Assembly (NCBI GenBank): GCA_023053685.1 | Contig: JALIGW010000062.1 | Coordinates: 3,110,946-3,174,945 of the forward strand | Length of the DNA stretch: 64,000 nucleotides | Reading direction: 5' to 3' | Origin: Diadophis punctatus similis | Lineage: Eukaryota; Chordata; Lepidosauria; Squamata; Dipsadidae | Position numbers and translations under genes: made by a program | Notes under the pieces: model-generated | The model's input: only the letters and a program-made list of their open reading frames with translations | Told to the model about the DNA's origin: nothing | Database searches by the model: none | Shown: positions 22,406 to 34,070 of the stretch, piece by piece | How positions within the stretch are numbered: the first letter of the stretch is position 1 | How the letters are laid out: every line of letters begins with the position of its first letter

Positions 22406-24588
22406 CCTTATTAATATTAATAGGGCGACAGGAGGCACGCTTGCTGCAACACAGGAACAGAAAAAGAAATCCTGTTTCAAAAGCCTTAAACCAAGTTAAG
22501 GCCTATTATGGCCTATTAACAGGCTCCTTAAGGGGAGCATAGAGTGGTGGTGCTTTTCCTGCCGTTCTGCACTGCGGGGCTTCGCTTCTCGGCCTCCGCG
22601 ATCCTGGGTGAAAGCAGGGGGGGAATGAGCGATTGTCATCGGGTTGCCCTCCCTGTTTTGTTTTTCGCGCGGCATCAAACACACAGCGATTACATAGGAC
22701 GGGATAGCCCAGCTGCTGGTCGGAACTACCGATTCGCCGGCAACAGTCCTGCTGCATCTTTCTTGGAAGATGTGAGAACTTTCGTGATACGCTTTCTATT
22801 GTGTACTTGCATAAAAGGCGAGTTCTCGTAGACCGTTTGTTGTTGTTTTTTTAACAGTGAGCCAAATTTTTACCTTTTGAAGAAATGACCTTGGATTTTC
22901 ATTATAGTATTGAAGCTATCGTACGCCTTTTTCACTCGGTTAAACTCTTTTGAAATTGGATTCCTTCTTCTGTGCCTGTGTTACAGCCCCTGGGCCTCCT
23001 GTTGCACTATTAATGTCAATAAGTGTTTAATAACAAAGATACAGAATAATAAACTCAAAATCCCATTAAAAAGGGTTGGGGTTTTTTTGTGGCTGCTATT
23101 CCTTTTTGGACCACAGGATGACAAGGTTTTCCGTTCCCCAGGGGCTGCAGAACAGGCACGCGCGAATCCTTTTTCAAAAGCCTTAAACCGAGTTAAAAAC
23201 GCCTACGATAGCTTCAACAGATGCAGAATAATCCTCTTAAAATGCCATTGAAAAGGGTTTTTTTAAGACATTTGAAGCAGGATTTTTTTCTGTTCCTGTG
23301 TTGCAGCAAATAGACCTCCTGTTGCCCTATTAATGTTAATAAGGTGTTATTAATAAACAACAAACTTGAAATGCCATTTAAAAAGTTTCTTTTGGTGTCT
23401 GCGATACCTGCTTGGACCACAGGAGGGCACTATCCCTTAGCGTCGAAGCTATCGTACACCTTTTTAACTCGGTTTAAGTCGGTTTTGAAGTGGGATTCTT
23501 TCTTCTCTCCCTGTGTTGCGGCCCTTGGGCTTCCTGTTGCCGTATTAATGTTAATAATGAGACGTTTAACGATAATGATACAGAATAATAAATTTACAAT
23601 CCCACCGTGACCAGGTCGCTGCGAAAGGAAGTTGGGGGGGAAGACTTAGAAGAAAGTACAGGAAGTCAGCCATGATGGGAAGGTCGGTTTTCAAAAGAAC
23701 TGGGGGACGGCAACTGAAAACGGACAGGAAGTCGGGCGTGCTTGGAAGGTCGCTGTGAAAGGAAGTTGTGGTGGGATGCCAGGAGAAGGGCACAACGGAA
23801 GTCGGCCATACTGGGAAGGTCGCTCAAAGAAGCACTGGCACATAAATCGGCAGCCATGCGGAGAAGGGCAACGGGAGCGGATCGTCCCCTTAAGAGGAGC
23901 GTAGGGGCGGTGCTTTTCCTGCCGCTCTGCACTTCGGGGATTTTTTTGGCTGCTGCACCTGCTTGGACCACACGATGGCACAATTTTCTGTCCCTTAGCA
24001 ATAGCACTGAAGCCATCATAGGCCTTTTTGAATCGGTTTAACTCTTTTGAAGCAGGATTCCTTCTGTGCCTGTGTTGCAGCCCCTGGGCCTCCTGTTGCC
24101 CCATGAATGTTAATAATAAGGCGTTTAATAGTGAAGACACAGAATAATAAACTTAAAATCCGTCTAAAGGGTTTTTTCTTCTTTTTGTGTCTGCGTGGCA
24201 CAGTTTTCTGTCCCTTAGCAATAGCATTGAGTAAAATCCTACACCTAGCTAAGAAAAACCAAAGATACGCATATAAACTGGGTGAAACCACACTCAATAG
24301 CAGCGACTGCGAGAGGGATCTAGGAGTCTTGGTGGACAACTAACTACATATAAGCTGGCAATGTGCAGCGGCAACCAAAAAAGCCAATGCAATCCTGAGT
24401 TGCATTAACAGAGGGATACAATCTAGAACTAGGGAGGTACTGTAAAGCCTTAGTTAGACCACAACTAGAGTACTGCACCCAGTTCTGGTCACCACACTAT
24501 AAAAAAAACATTGAAGCTCTAGACTCTAGAGAACGTGCAGAGAAGAGCAACCAGGATGATAAGGGGACTGGACACTAAAACATACGAA
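22406..24588 (+). repeat. Base unit 6, truncated inside CR1; end of the 2.72-kb array
   Basis: It matches unit 5 until the CR1, then stops at catacgaa (24588), the same breakpoint as unit 3. The octamer array follows. Confidence 0.87.
24231..24588 (+). mobile_element. CR1 LINE fragment cut at both ends (unit 6)
   Basis: It shares the ggactggacactaaaac variant and the breakpoint with unit 3. It also has a private 7-base duplication (ctctagactctagag near 24515) and gaacgtgcag in place of gaaagtgcag. Confidence 0.85.
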
Positions 24589-26163
24589 TCAAAAAAATCA
24601 AAAAATCAAAAAATCAAAAAATAATATAAAAATATAAAAATATAAAAATATAAAAATATAAAAACTAAAAAACTTAAAATTCAAAAATATAAAAATAATA
24701 TAAAAATATAAAAATATAAAAAAATATAAAAATATAAAAATAAAAATATATAAAAATATAAAAATATAAAAATATAAAAATATAAAAATATAAAAATCAA
24801 AAAATCAAAAATCTAAAAATCTAAAAATCTAAAAATCTAAAAATATAAAAAAATCAAAAAATCAAAAAATCAAAAAATATAAAAATATAAAACAATATAA
24901 AAATATAAAAATATAAAAATATAAAAATATAAAAACTAAAAAACTTAAAATTGAAAAATATAAAAATAATATAAAAATATAAAAATATAAAAATCAAAAA
25001 ATATAAAAATATAAAAATATAAAAATATATAAATATATAAATATATAAATATATAAATATATAAAAATATAAAAATATAAAAATATAAAAATATAAAAAT
25101 ATAAAAATATAAAAATATAAAAATATAAAAATATAAAAATAATATAAAAATATAAAAATATAAAAATCAAAAAATCAAAAAATCAAAAAATATAAAAATA
25201 TAAAAATATAAAAATAAAAAGATATAAAAATATAAAAATATATAAAAATCTAAAAATATAAAAATATAAAAATAATATAAAAATATAAAAATATAAAAAT
25301 ATAAAAATCAAAAAATCAAAAAATCAAAAAATCAAAAAATCAAAAAATCAAAAAATATAAAAATATAAAAATAATATAAAAATATAAAAATATAAAAATA
25401 TAAAAATGTAAAAATGTAAAAATATAAAAATATAAAAATATAAAAATATAAAAATAAAAAATATAAAAATATAAAAATATATAAAAATATAAAAATATAA
25501 AAATATAAAAATATAAAAATATAAAAATATATAAAAATATAAAAATATAAAAATATAAAAATATAAAAATATAAAAATAATATAAAAATATAAAAATATA
25601 AAAATATAAAAATATAAAAATATAAAAATATAAAAATATATAAAAATATAAAAAAATCAAAAAATATAAAAATATAAAAGTATAAAAATATATAAAAATA
25701 TAAAAATATAAAAAAATATAAAAATATAAAAATATAAAAATATAAAAAAATCAAAAAATATAAAAATATAAAAATATATAAAAATATAAAAATATAAAAA
25801 TATAAAAATATAAAAATAATATAAAAATATAAAAATATAAAAATATAAAAATATAAAAATCAAAAAATCAAAAAATCAAAAAATCAAAAAAAATATAAAA
25901 ATGTAAAAATAATATAAAAATATAAAAATATAAAAATATAAAAATATAAAAATATAAAAATATAAAAAAAAAATCAAAAAATCAAAAAATATAAAAATAA
26001 TATAAAAATATAAAAATAATATAAAAATATAAAAATAATATAAAAATATAAAAATAATATAAAAATATAAAAATATAAAAATATAAAAATCAAAAAATAT
26101 AAAAATATAAAAATATAAAAAATCAAAAAATATAAAAATATAAAAATATAAAAATATAAAAAT
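24589..26163. repeat. 1.57-kb octamer array, AAAAATAT and AAAAAATC
   Basis: Nearly the whole tract is made of two 8-base units, (AAAAATAT)n and (AAAAAATC)n, in alternating patches, with minor forms (ataatataaaa, aaaatgta). Because 24 bases are three units, minus-strand frames of up to 140 codons rich in Y, I, F and L stay open; they are not genes. Confidence 0.95.
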
Positions 26164-26660
26164 ACCATTTTTTCTGATTCCGGCATCACGCGTTTTTCCC
26201 TAGGTACCAAAAACACTCAATTTTTAAAAACAGCAAGCAATACCATTTTTAAGTATTGAATTCCACCGTGATTCACGTCCTAGCATCCATTTTTGCATTT
26301 GACTTGAAAAATTTTTTTTCACTTCTGGGCACCATTTTTTCTGACCCCGGCATCACGCGTTTTTTCCCCAGGGACCAAAAACACTCAATTTTTAAAAACA
26401 GCAAGCAAATCCATTTTTAAGTATGGAATTCCACCCTGATTCACGTCCTAGCATCCGTTTTTGCATTTGACTTGAAATTTTTTTTTCCGATTCTGGGCAC
26501 CATTTTTTCTGACCCCGGCATCACTCGATTTTCCCCCAGGGACAAAAAAAACTCAATTTCAAAAACAGCAAGCAAAACCATTTTTAAGTATGGAATTACA
26601 CCCTGATTCACGTCCTAGCATCCATTTTTGAATTTGACTTGAAATTTTTTTTTTCAAATA
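26164..26660 (+). repeat. 168-bp satellite, three copies
   Basis: The phrase accattttttctga recurs at 26164, 26331 and 26499, giving periods of 167-168 bp. Each copy continues with cggcatcac.cg, actcaattt, aacagcaagcaa, ccatttttaagtatgg, gattcacgtcctagcatcc and gacttgaaattttttt. Copies differ by a few percent. It separates the octamer array from the ~160-bp satellite. Confidence 0.9.
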
Positions 26661-28483
26661 TCACTTTAATCAAAGAGATCAGAAGTCACAAAGAAACATA
26701 TTGCTGAACAGCTAGCCCAAGGTCTAACATCGCATTCGCCTTAGGACTCAATTCAGCCCCAAAACATCACTTTTGGCAAAGAACTCAGAAATGAAAAAGA
26801 AACGCAAACCCCTGTTCCCCACTGCCTGGAAAGGTGAATTCTCGCTTGATTTTCGATTCCGAGCTTTCCCTGAACAGCTCGCCCAAGGTTTAACATATTC
26901 TCCTTCTCAGCCCAGGAACATCACTTTAGAAAAAAAGCTCAGAAATGAAAAAGAAACACATGTTCCTGTTCCCCATATCCAGGAAAGCCGAATTCCCGCT
27001 TGATTTTCAAATCCGAGCTTTCCCAGAAGAGCTAGTCTAAGATCTAACATAGCATTCTCCTTAGGACTCAAATCAGACCAAAAACATCACTTTTGACAAA
27101 GAGCTCAGAAATGGTATATTCCTGTTCCCCACGGGCTGGAAAGCCGAATTCTAGGTTGATTTTCGATTCCAAGCTTTCCCTAAAGAGCTAGCCCAAGGTC
27201 TAACACAGCATTCGACTTCGGACTCAATTCAGCGCAAAAAAAAACACTTTTGACAAACACCTCAGAAATGAAAAGGAAACATATTTCTGTTCTCCACGGG
27301 CTGGAAAGCCGAATTCTCGCTTGATTTTCGATTCTGAGCTTTTCCTGAACAGCTAGCCCAAGGTCTAACACAGCATTCGCCTTAGGACTCAATTCAGCCT
27401 CAAAACATCACTTTTGACAAAGAACTCAGAAATGAAAAAGAAACACAAACCCCTTTTCCCCACGGCCTGGAAAGGCGAATTCTCGCTTGGTTTTCAATTC
27501 AGAGCTTTTCCTGAAAACATCAAAAACATCACTTTTGACAAAGAGCTCAGAAATGAAAAAGAAAGTCATATTCCTGTTTGCATGTCCAGAAAAGCCGAAT
27601 TCCCGTTTGATTTTCATATCCGAGCTTTCCCTGAAGAGCTAGCCCAAGTTTTCACACACAATTCGGATTCAATTCACCGAAAAAGATGACTTTTCAGAAA
27701 AACCTCAGAAATGAAAAATAGTCACATATTCCTGTTCCCCACGTGCTGAAAAGCCGATTTCTTGCTTGATTTTCGATTCCGAGCTTTCCCTGAAGAGCTG
27801 GCCTAAGGTGTAACACAGCATTCGCCGTAACACTCAATTCAGTGCAAATACATCACTTTTGACAAACACCTCAGAAATGAAAAAGAAACAAATACTCCTG
27901 TTCTCCACGGGAAAGCCGAATTCTCACTTGATTTTCGATTCCGAGCTTTCCCTGAACAGCTAGTCCAAGGTCTAACATAGCATTCTCCTTAGGACTCAAT
28001 TCAGCCCAAAAACATCACTTTTGACAAAAAGCTCAGAAATGAAAAAGAAACATATATTCCTGTTCCCCATGTCCAGGAAAGCCGAATTCCCACTTGATTT
28101 TCATATCTGAGCTTTCCCTGAGGAGATAGCCCAAGATTTAACACACAATTCGGACTCAATTCAGCGAAAAAGATCACTTTTCAGAAAAACATCAGAAATG
28201 AAAAAGAAACACATATTCCTTTTCCCCACGGGCTGGAAAGCCGATTTTTAGGTCGATTTTCGATTCCAACCTTTCCCTGAAGAGCTAGCCAAAGGTCTAA
28301 CAGAGCATTCTCCTTAGGACTCAAATCAGCCCAAGAACATCACTTTAGACAAAGAGCTCAGAAATGAAAAATAAACACATATTCCTGTTCCTCACGGTCT
28401 AGAAAGCCGAATTCTTGCTTCATTTTCAAATCCGAGCTCTCCCTAAAGAGCTAGCCCAAGATTTAACCCAGGACTCAATTCAG
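26661..28483 (+). repeat. ~160-bp satellite, forward block F1
   Basis: Monomers of 154-170 bp start with ctcagaaatgaaaaagaaac and continue attcctgttcccca, gaaagccgaattctcgcttg, attttcgattccgagctttc, cctgaagagctagcccaagg, actcaattcagcccaaaa and catcacttttgacaaag. The words recur at 26784, 26938, 27104, 27261 and 27425. The first monomer (26661..26780) is diverged and partly deleted, as expected at the edge of an array. Most monomers carry a GAATTC site. Confidence 0.92.
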
Positions 28484-31400
28484 CTCTTTTTCAAAAGTGA
28501 TGTTTTTGGGCTGAATTGTCCGAATTGTGTGTTAAACCTTGGGCTAGCTCTTCAGGGAAAGCTCAGGTATGAAAATCAAGCGGGAATTCGGCTTTCCTGG
28601 ACATGGGGAAAAGAAATATGTGTTCTTTTTCATTTCTGAGGTTTTTCTGAAAATTGATCTTTTTCGCTGAATTGAGTCCGAATTGTGTGTGAAACCTTGG
28701 GCTACCTCTTCAGGGAAAGCTCAGGTATGAAAATCAAGCGGGAATTCGGCTTTCCTGGACATGGGGAAAAGAAATATGTGTTCTTTTTCATTTCTGAGGT
28801 TTTTCTGAAAATTGATCTTTTTCGCTGAATTGAGTCCGAATTGTGTGTGAAACCTTGGGCTAGCTCTTTAGGGAAAGCTCAGAATCGAAAATCAAGCGAG
28901 AATTCGGCTTTCCAGCCGTGAAAAACAGGAACGTGTTTCTTTTTCATTTCTGAGGTTTTTCTGAAATTTCTGAAAATTGATCTTTTTCGCTGAATTGAGT
29001 CCGAATTCGGCTTTCCTGGACATGGGGAACAGGAATATTTGTTTCTTTTTCATTTCTGAGCTCTTTGTCAAAAGTGATGTTTTTGGGCTGAATTCAGTCC
29101 AAAGGCGAATGCTGTGTTAGACCTTGGGCTAGCTCTTTGGGGAATGGTTGGAATCGAAAATCATTTTCATTTCTGAGGTTTTTCTGAAAACTGATCTTTT
29201 TCGCTGAATTGAGTCCGAATTGTGTTTTAAACCTTGGGCTAGCTCTTCAGGAAAAGCTCGGATTTGAAAATGTAAGAATTCGGCTTTCTAGACCGTGAGG
29301 AACAGGAATATTTGTTTCTTTTTCATTTCTGACGTCTTTGTCAAAAGTGATGTTTTTGGGCTTATTTGAGTCCTAAGGTGAATGCTGTGTTAGACCTTGG
29401 GCTAGCTCTTTAGGGAATTGTTGGAATCGAAAATCAACCTAGAAACTGGCTTTCCAGCCCGTGGGGAACAGGAATATGTGTTTCTTTTTCATTTCTGAGA
29501 TTTTTCTGAAAAGTGATCTTTTTCGCTGAATTGAGTCCGAATTGTGTGTTAAACCTTGGGCTAGCTCTTCAGGGAAAGCTCAGATATGAAAATCAAGCGG
29601 GAATTCGGCTTTCCTGGACATGGGGAACAGGAATATGAGTTTCTTTTTCATTTCTGAGCTCTCTGTCAAAAGTGATGTTTTTGCGCTGAATTGAGTTTTA
29701 CGGCGAATGCTGTGTTAGATCTTAGGCCAGCTCTTCAGGAAAAGCTCGGATTTGAAAATCAAGTGAGAATTCGGCTTTCCTGGACATGCGGAAAAGGAAT
29801 ATGTGTTTCTTTTTAATTTCTGAGGTGTTTGTCAAAAGTGATGTTTTTGGGCTGAATTGTGTCCGAAGGCAAATTGTGTGTTAAACCTTGGGCTAGCTGT
29901 TCAGGAAAACCTCGGAATGGAAAATGTAAGAATTCGGCTTTCTACACCGTGAGGAACAGGAATATTTGTTTCTTTTTCATTTCTGACGTCTTTGTCAAAA
30001 GTGATGTTTTTGGGCTTGAGTCCTAAGGTGAATGCTGTGTTAGACCTTAGGCTAGCTCTTTAGGGAATGGTTGGAATCGAAAATCAACCTAGAAATCGGC
30101 TTTCCAGCCCGTGGGGAACAGGAATATGTGTTTCTTTTTCATTTCTGAGGTTTTTCTGAAAAGTGATCTTTTTCGCTAAATTGAGTCCGAATTGTGTGTT
30201 AAACCTTGGGCTAGCTCTTTAGGGAAAGCTCGGATATGAAAATCAAGCAGGAATTCGGCTTTCCTGGACATGCGAACAGGAATATGTTTTTCTTTTTCAT
30301 TTCTGAGCTCTTTGTCAAAAGTGATGTTTTTGGGCTGAATTGAGTCCTAAGGTCAATGCTGGGTTAAATCTTGGGCTAGCTCCTCAGGGAAAGCACGGAA
30401 TCGAAAATCAAGCGAGAATTCGGCTATCCAGACCGAGAGGAACAGGAATATACCATTTCTGAGCTCTGTCAAAAGTGATGTTTTTGGTCTGAGTCAAAGT
30501 TCAAAGTCTGAGTCAAAGATCAAGATGGAGTGAAAGGTCAAAGGTCAAGATGGTGTCAAAGGTCAAAGGCCAAGTTGGGGTCAAAGGTCAAAGGTCAAGT
30601 TGGGTGTCAAAGGTCAAGTTGGGGGGGGTCAAAGGTCAAGTTGGGATCAAAAGTGATGGTTTTGGGCTGATTTGAGTCCAAAGGAGAATGCTATGTTATA
30701 CCTTGGACTAGCTCTTCAGGGAAAGCTCGAATTTGAAAATGAAGTGAAAATTCGGCTTTCTAGACCGTGCGGAACAGGAATGTGTGTTTCTTTTTCACTT
30801 CTGAGCTCTTTGTCAAAAGTGATGTTTTTGGGCTGAATAGAGTCCTAAGGCGACTGCTGTGTTACACTTTGGGCTAGCTCTTTAGGGAAAGCTTGGAATC
30901 GAAAATCAACCTAGAATTCGGCTTTCCAGCCCGTGGGGAACAGGAATATACCATTTCTGAGCTCTGTCAAAAGTGATGTTTTTGGGCTGAATTGAGTCCT
31001 AAAGCCAATGCAGGGTTAAACCTTGGGCTAGCTCTTCAGGAAAAGCTCGGATTTGAAAATGTCAGAATTCGGCTTTCTAGACCCTGAGGACCAGGAATAT
31101 TTGTTCCTTTTTCATTTCTGACGTCTTTGTCAAAAGTGATGTTTTTGGGCTTATTTGAGTCCTAAGGTGAATCCTGTGTTACACCTTGGGCTAGCTCTTT
31201 AGGGAAAGGTTGGAATCCAAAATCGACCTAGAAATCGGCTTTCCAGCCCGTGGGGAACAGGAATATGTGTTTCTTTTTCATTTCTGAGGTTTTTCTGAAA
31301 AGTGATCTTTTACGCTGAATTGAGTCCGAATTGTGTGTTAAACCTTGGGCTAGCTCTTCAGGGAAAGCTCAGATATGAAAATCAAGCGGGAATTCGGCTT

Positions 31401-31993
31401 TCCTGGACATGGGGAAAAGGAATATGTTTCTTTTTAATTTCTGAGGTGTTTGTCAAAAGTGATGTTTTTGGGCTGAATTGAGTCCGAAGGCAAATTGTGT
31501 GTTAAACCTTGGGCTAGCTGTTCAGGAAAAGCTCGGAATGGAAAATGTAAGAATTCGGCTTTCTACACCGTGAGGAACAGGAATATTTGTTTCTTTTTCA
31601 TTTCTGACGTCTTTGTCAAAAGTGATGTTTTTGGGCTTATTTGAGTCCTAAGGTGAATGCTGTGTTAGACCTTGGGCTAGCTCTTTAGGGAATGGTTGGA
31701 ATCGAAAATCAACCTAGAAATCGGCTTTTCAGCCCGTGGGGAACAGGAATATGTGTTTCTTTTTCATTTCTGAGGTTTTTCTGAAAAGTGATCTTTTTCG
31801 CTGAATTGAGTCCGAATTGTGTGTTAAACCTTGGGCTAGCTCTTTAGGGAAAGCTCGGATATGAAAATCAAGCGGGAATTCGGCTTTCCTGGACATGCGA
31901 ACAGGAATATGTTTTTCTTTTTCATTTCTGAGCTCTTTGTCAAAAGTGATGTTTTTGGGCTGAATTGAGTCCAAAGGTCATTGCTGGGTTAAA
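28484..31993 (-). repeat. ~160-bp satellite, reverse block R1
   Basis: The same monomer runs on the minus strand from the F-to-R switch at about 28484 (cagctctttttcaaaagtg). It contains one small GGTCAA array at 30491..30648. Several monomers are shortened or fused (for example near 28970 and 29160). Confidence 0.92.
30491..30648 (+). repeat. GGTCAA minisatellite array M0, 158 bp
   Basis: The smallest array. It starts gagtcaaagttcaaagtctg and ends gttgggatcaaaagtgatgg, the same edges as the large arrays. It holds only about ten GGTCAA words. Confidence 0.92.
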
Positions 31994-33895
31994 TCAATTC
32001 AGCGCAAAAAAAACCACTTTTGACAAACACCTCAGAAATGAAAAGGAAACATATTTCTGTTCTCCACGGGCTGGAAAGTCGAATTCTCGCTTGATTTTCG
32101 ATTCTGAGCTTTTCCTGAACAGCTAGCCCAAGGTCTAACACAGCATTCGCCTTAGGACTCAATTCAGCCTCAAAACATCACTTTTGACAAAGAACTCAGA
32201 AATGAAAAAGAAACACAAACCCCTTTTCCCCACGGCCTGGAAAGGCGAATTCTCGCTTGGTTTTCAATTCAGAGCTTTTCCTGAAAACATCAAAAACATC
32301 ACTTTTGACAAAGAGCTCAGAAATGAAAAAGAAAGTCATATTCCTGTTCGCATGTTCAGGAAAGCCGAATTCCCGTTTGATTTTCATATCCGAGCTTTCC
32401 CTGAACAGCTAGCCCAAGTTTTCACACACAATTCGGACTCAATTCAGCGAAAAAGATGACTTTTCAGAAAAACCTCAGAAATGAAAAATAGTCACATATT
32501 CCTGTTCCCCACGTGCTGAAAAGCCGATTTCTTGCTTGATTTTCGATTCCGAGCTTTCCCTGAACAGCTCGTCCAAGGTCTAACATAGCATTCTCCTTAG
32601 GACTCAATTCAGCCCAAAAACATCACTTTTGACAAAAAGCTCAGAAATGAAAAAGAAACATATATTCCTGTTCCCCATTTCCAGGAAAGCCGAATTCCCG
32701 CTTGATTTTCATATCTGAGCTTTCCCTGAAGAGATAGCCCAAGATTTAACACACAATTCGGACTCAATTCAGCGAAAAAGATCACTTTTCAGAAAAACAT
32801 CAGAAATGAAAAATAGTCACATATTCCTGTTCCCCACGTGCTGAAAAGCCGATTTCTTGCTTGATTTTCGATTCCGAGCTTTCCCTGAAGAGCTAGCCCA
32901 AGTTTTCACACACAATTCGGACTCAATTCAGCGAAAAAGATAACTTTTCTGAAAAACCTCAGAAATGAAAAATAGTCACATATTCCTGTTCCCCACGTGC
33001 TGAAAAGCCGATTTCTTGCTTGATTTTCGATTCCGAGCTTACCCTGAAGAGCTGGCCTAAGGTGTAACACAGCATTCGCCGTAACACTCAATTCAGTGCA
33101 AATACATCACTTTTGACAAACACCTCAGAAATGAAAAAGAAACAAATACTCCTGTTCTCCACGGGAAAGCCGAATTCTCACTTGATTTTCGATTCCGAGC
33201 TTTCCCTGAACAGCTAGTCCAAGGTCTAACATAGCATTCTCCTTAGGACTCAATTCAGCCCAAAAACATCACTTTTGACAAAAAGCTCAGAAATGAAAAA
33301 GAAACATATATTCCTGTTCCCCATGTCCAGGAAAGCCGAATTCCCGCTTGATTTTCATATATGAGCTTTCCCTGAAGAGATAGCCCAAGATTTAACACAC
33401 AATTCGGACTCAATTCAGCGAAAAAGATCACTTTTCAGAAAAACATCAGAAATGAAAAAGAAACACATATTCCTTTTCCCCACGGGCTGGAAAGCCGATT
33501 TCTAGGTCGATTTTCGATTCCAACCTTTCCCTGAAGAGCTAGCCTAAGGTCTAACAGAGCATTCTCCTTAGGACTCAAATCAGCCCAAGAACATCACTTT
33601 AGACAAAGAACTCAGAAATGAAAAAGAGAAACGTATTCCCCATGGCCAGGAAAGCCAAATTCTCGCTTGATTTTCGATTCCGAGCTTTCCCTGAACAGCA
33701 TTTCAGGGAAACATAAAGGTTTAACATAGCATTCTCCTCAGCCCAGGAACATCACTTTTGACAAAGAGCTCAGAAATGAAAAATAAACACATATTCCTGT
33801 TCCTCACGGTCTAGAAAGCCGAATTCTTGCTTCATTTTCAAATCCGAGCTTTCCCTAAAGAGCTAGCCCAAGATTTAACCCAGGACTCAACTCAG
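31994..33895 (+). repeat. ~160-bp satellite, forward block F2
   Basis: Begins at the R-to-F switch (tgggttaaatcaattcagcg) and ends at the F-to-R switch (cagctctttttcaaaagtg). It is highly similar to F4, which lies 8.5 kb downstream. Confidence 0.92.
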
Positions 33896-34070
33896 CTCTT
33901 TTTCAAAAGTGATGTTTTTGGGCTGAATTGTCCGAATTGTGTGTTAAACCTTGGGCTAGCTCTTCAGGGAAAGTTCGGAATCGAAAATCAAGCGAGAATT
34001 CGGCTATCCAGACCGTGAGGAACAGGAATATACCATTTCTGAGCTCTGTCAAAAGTGATGTTTTTGGTCT
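33896..34070 (-). repeat. ~160-bp satellite, reverse block R2
   Basis: About one inverted monomer between the polarity switch and array M1. Confidence 0.9.

Noticed and set aside
25332..26216. Minus-strand frames rich in Tyr, Ile, Phe and Leu
   Set aside because: They are produced by AT-rich octamers; 24 bases equal three units and keep the frame open.
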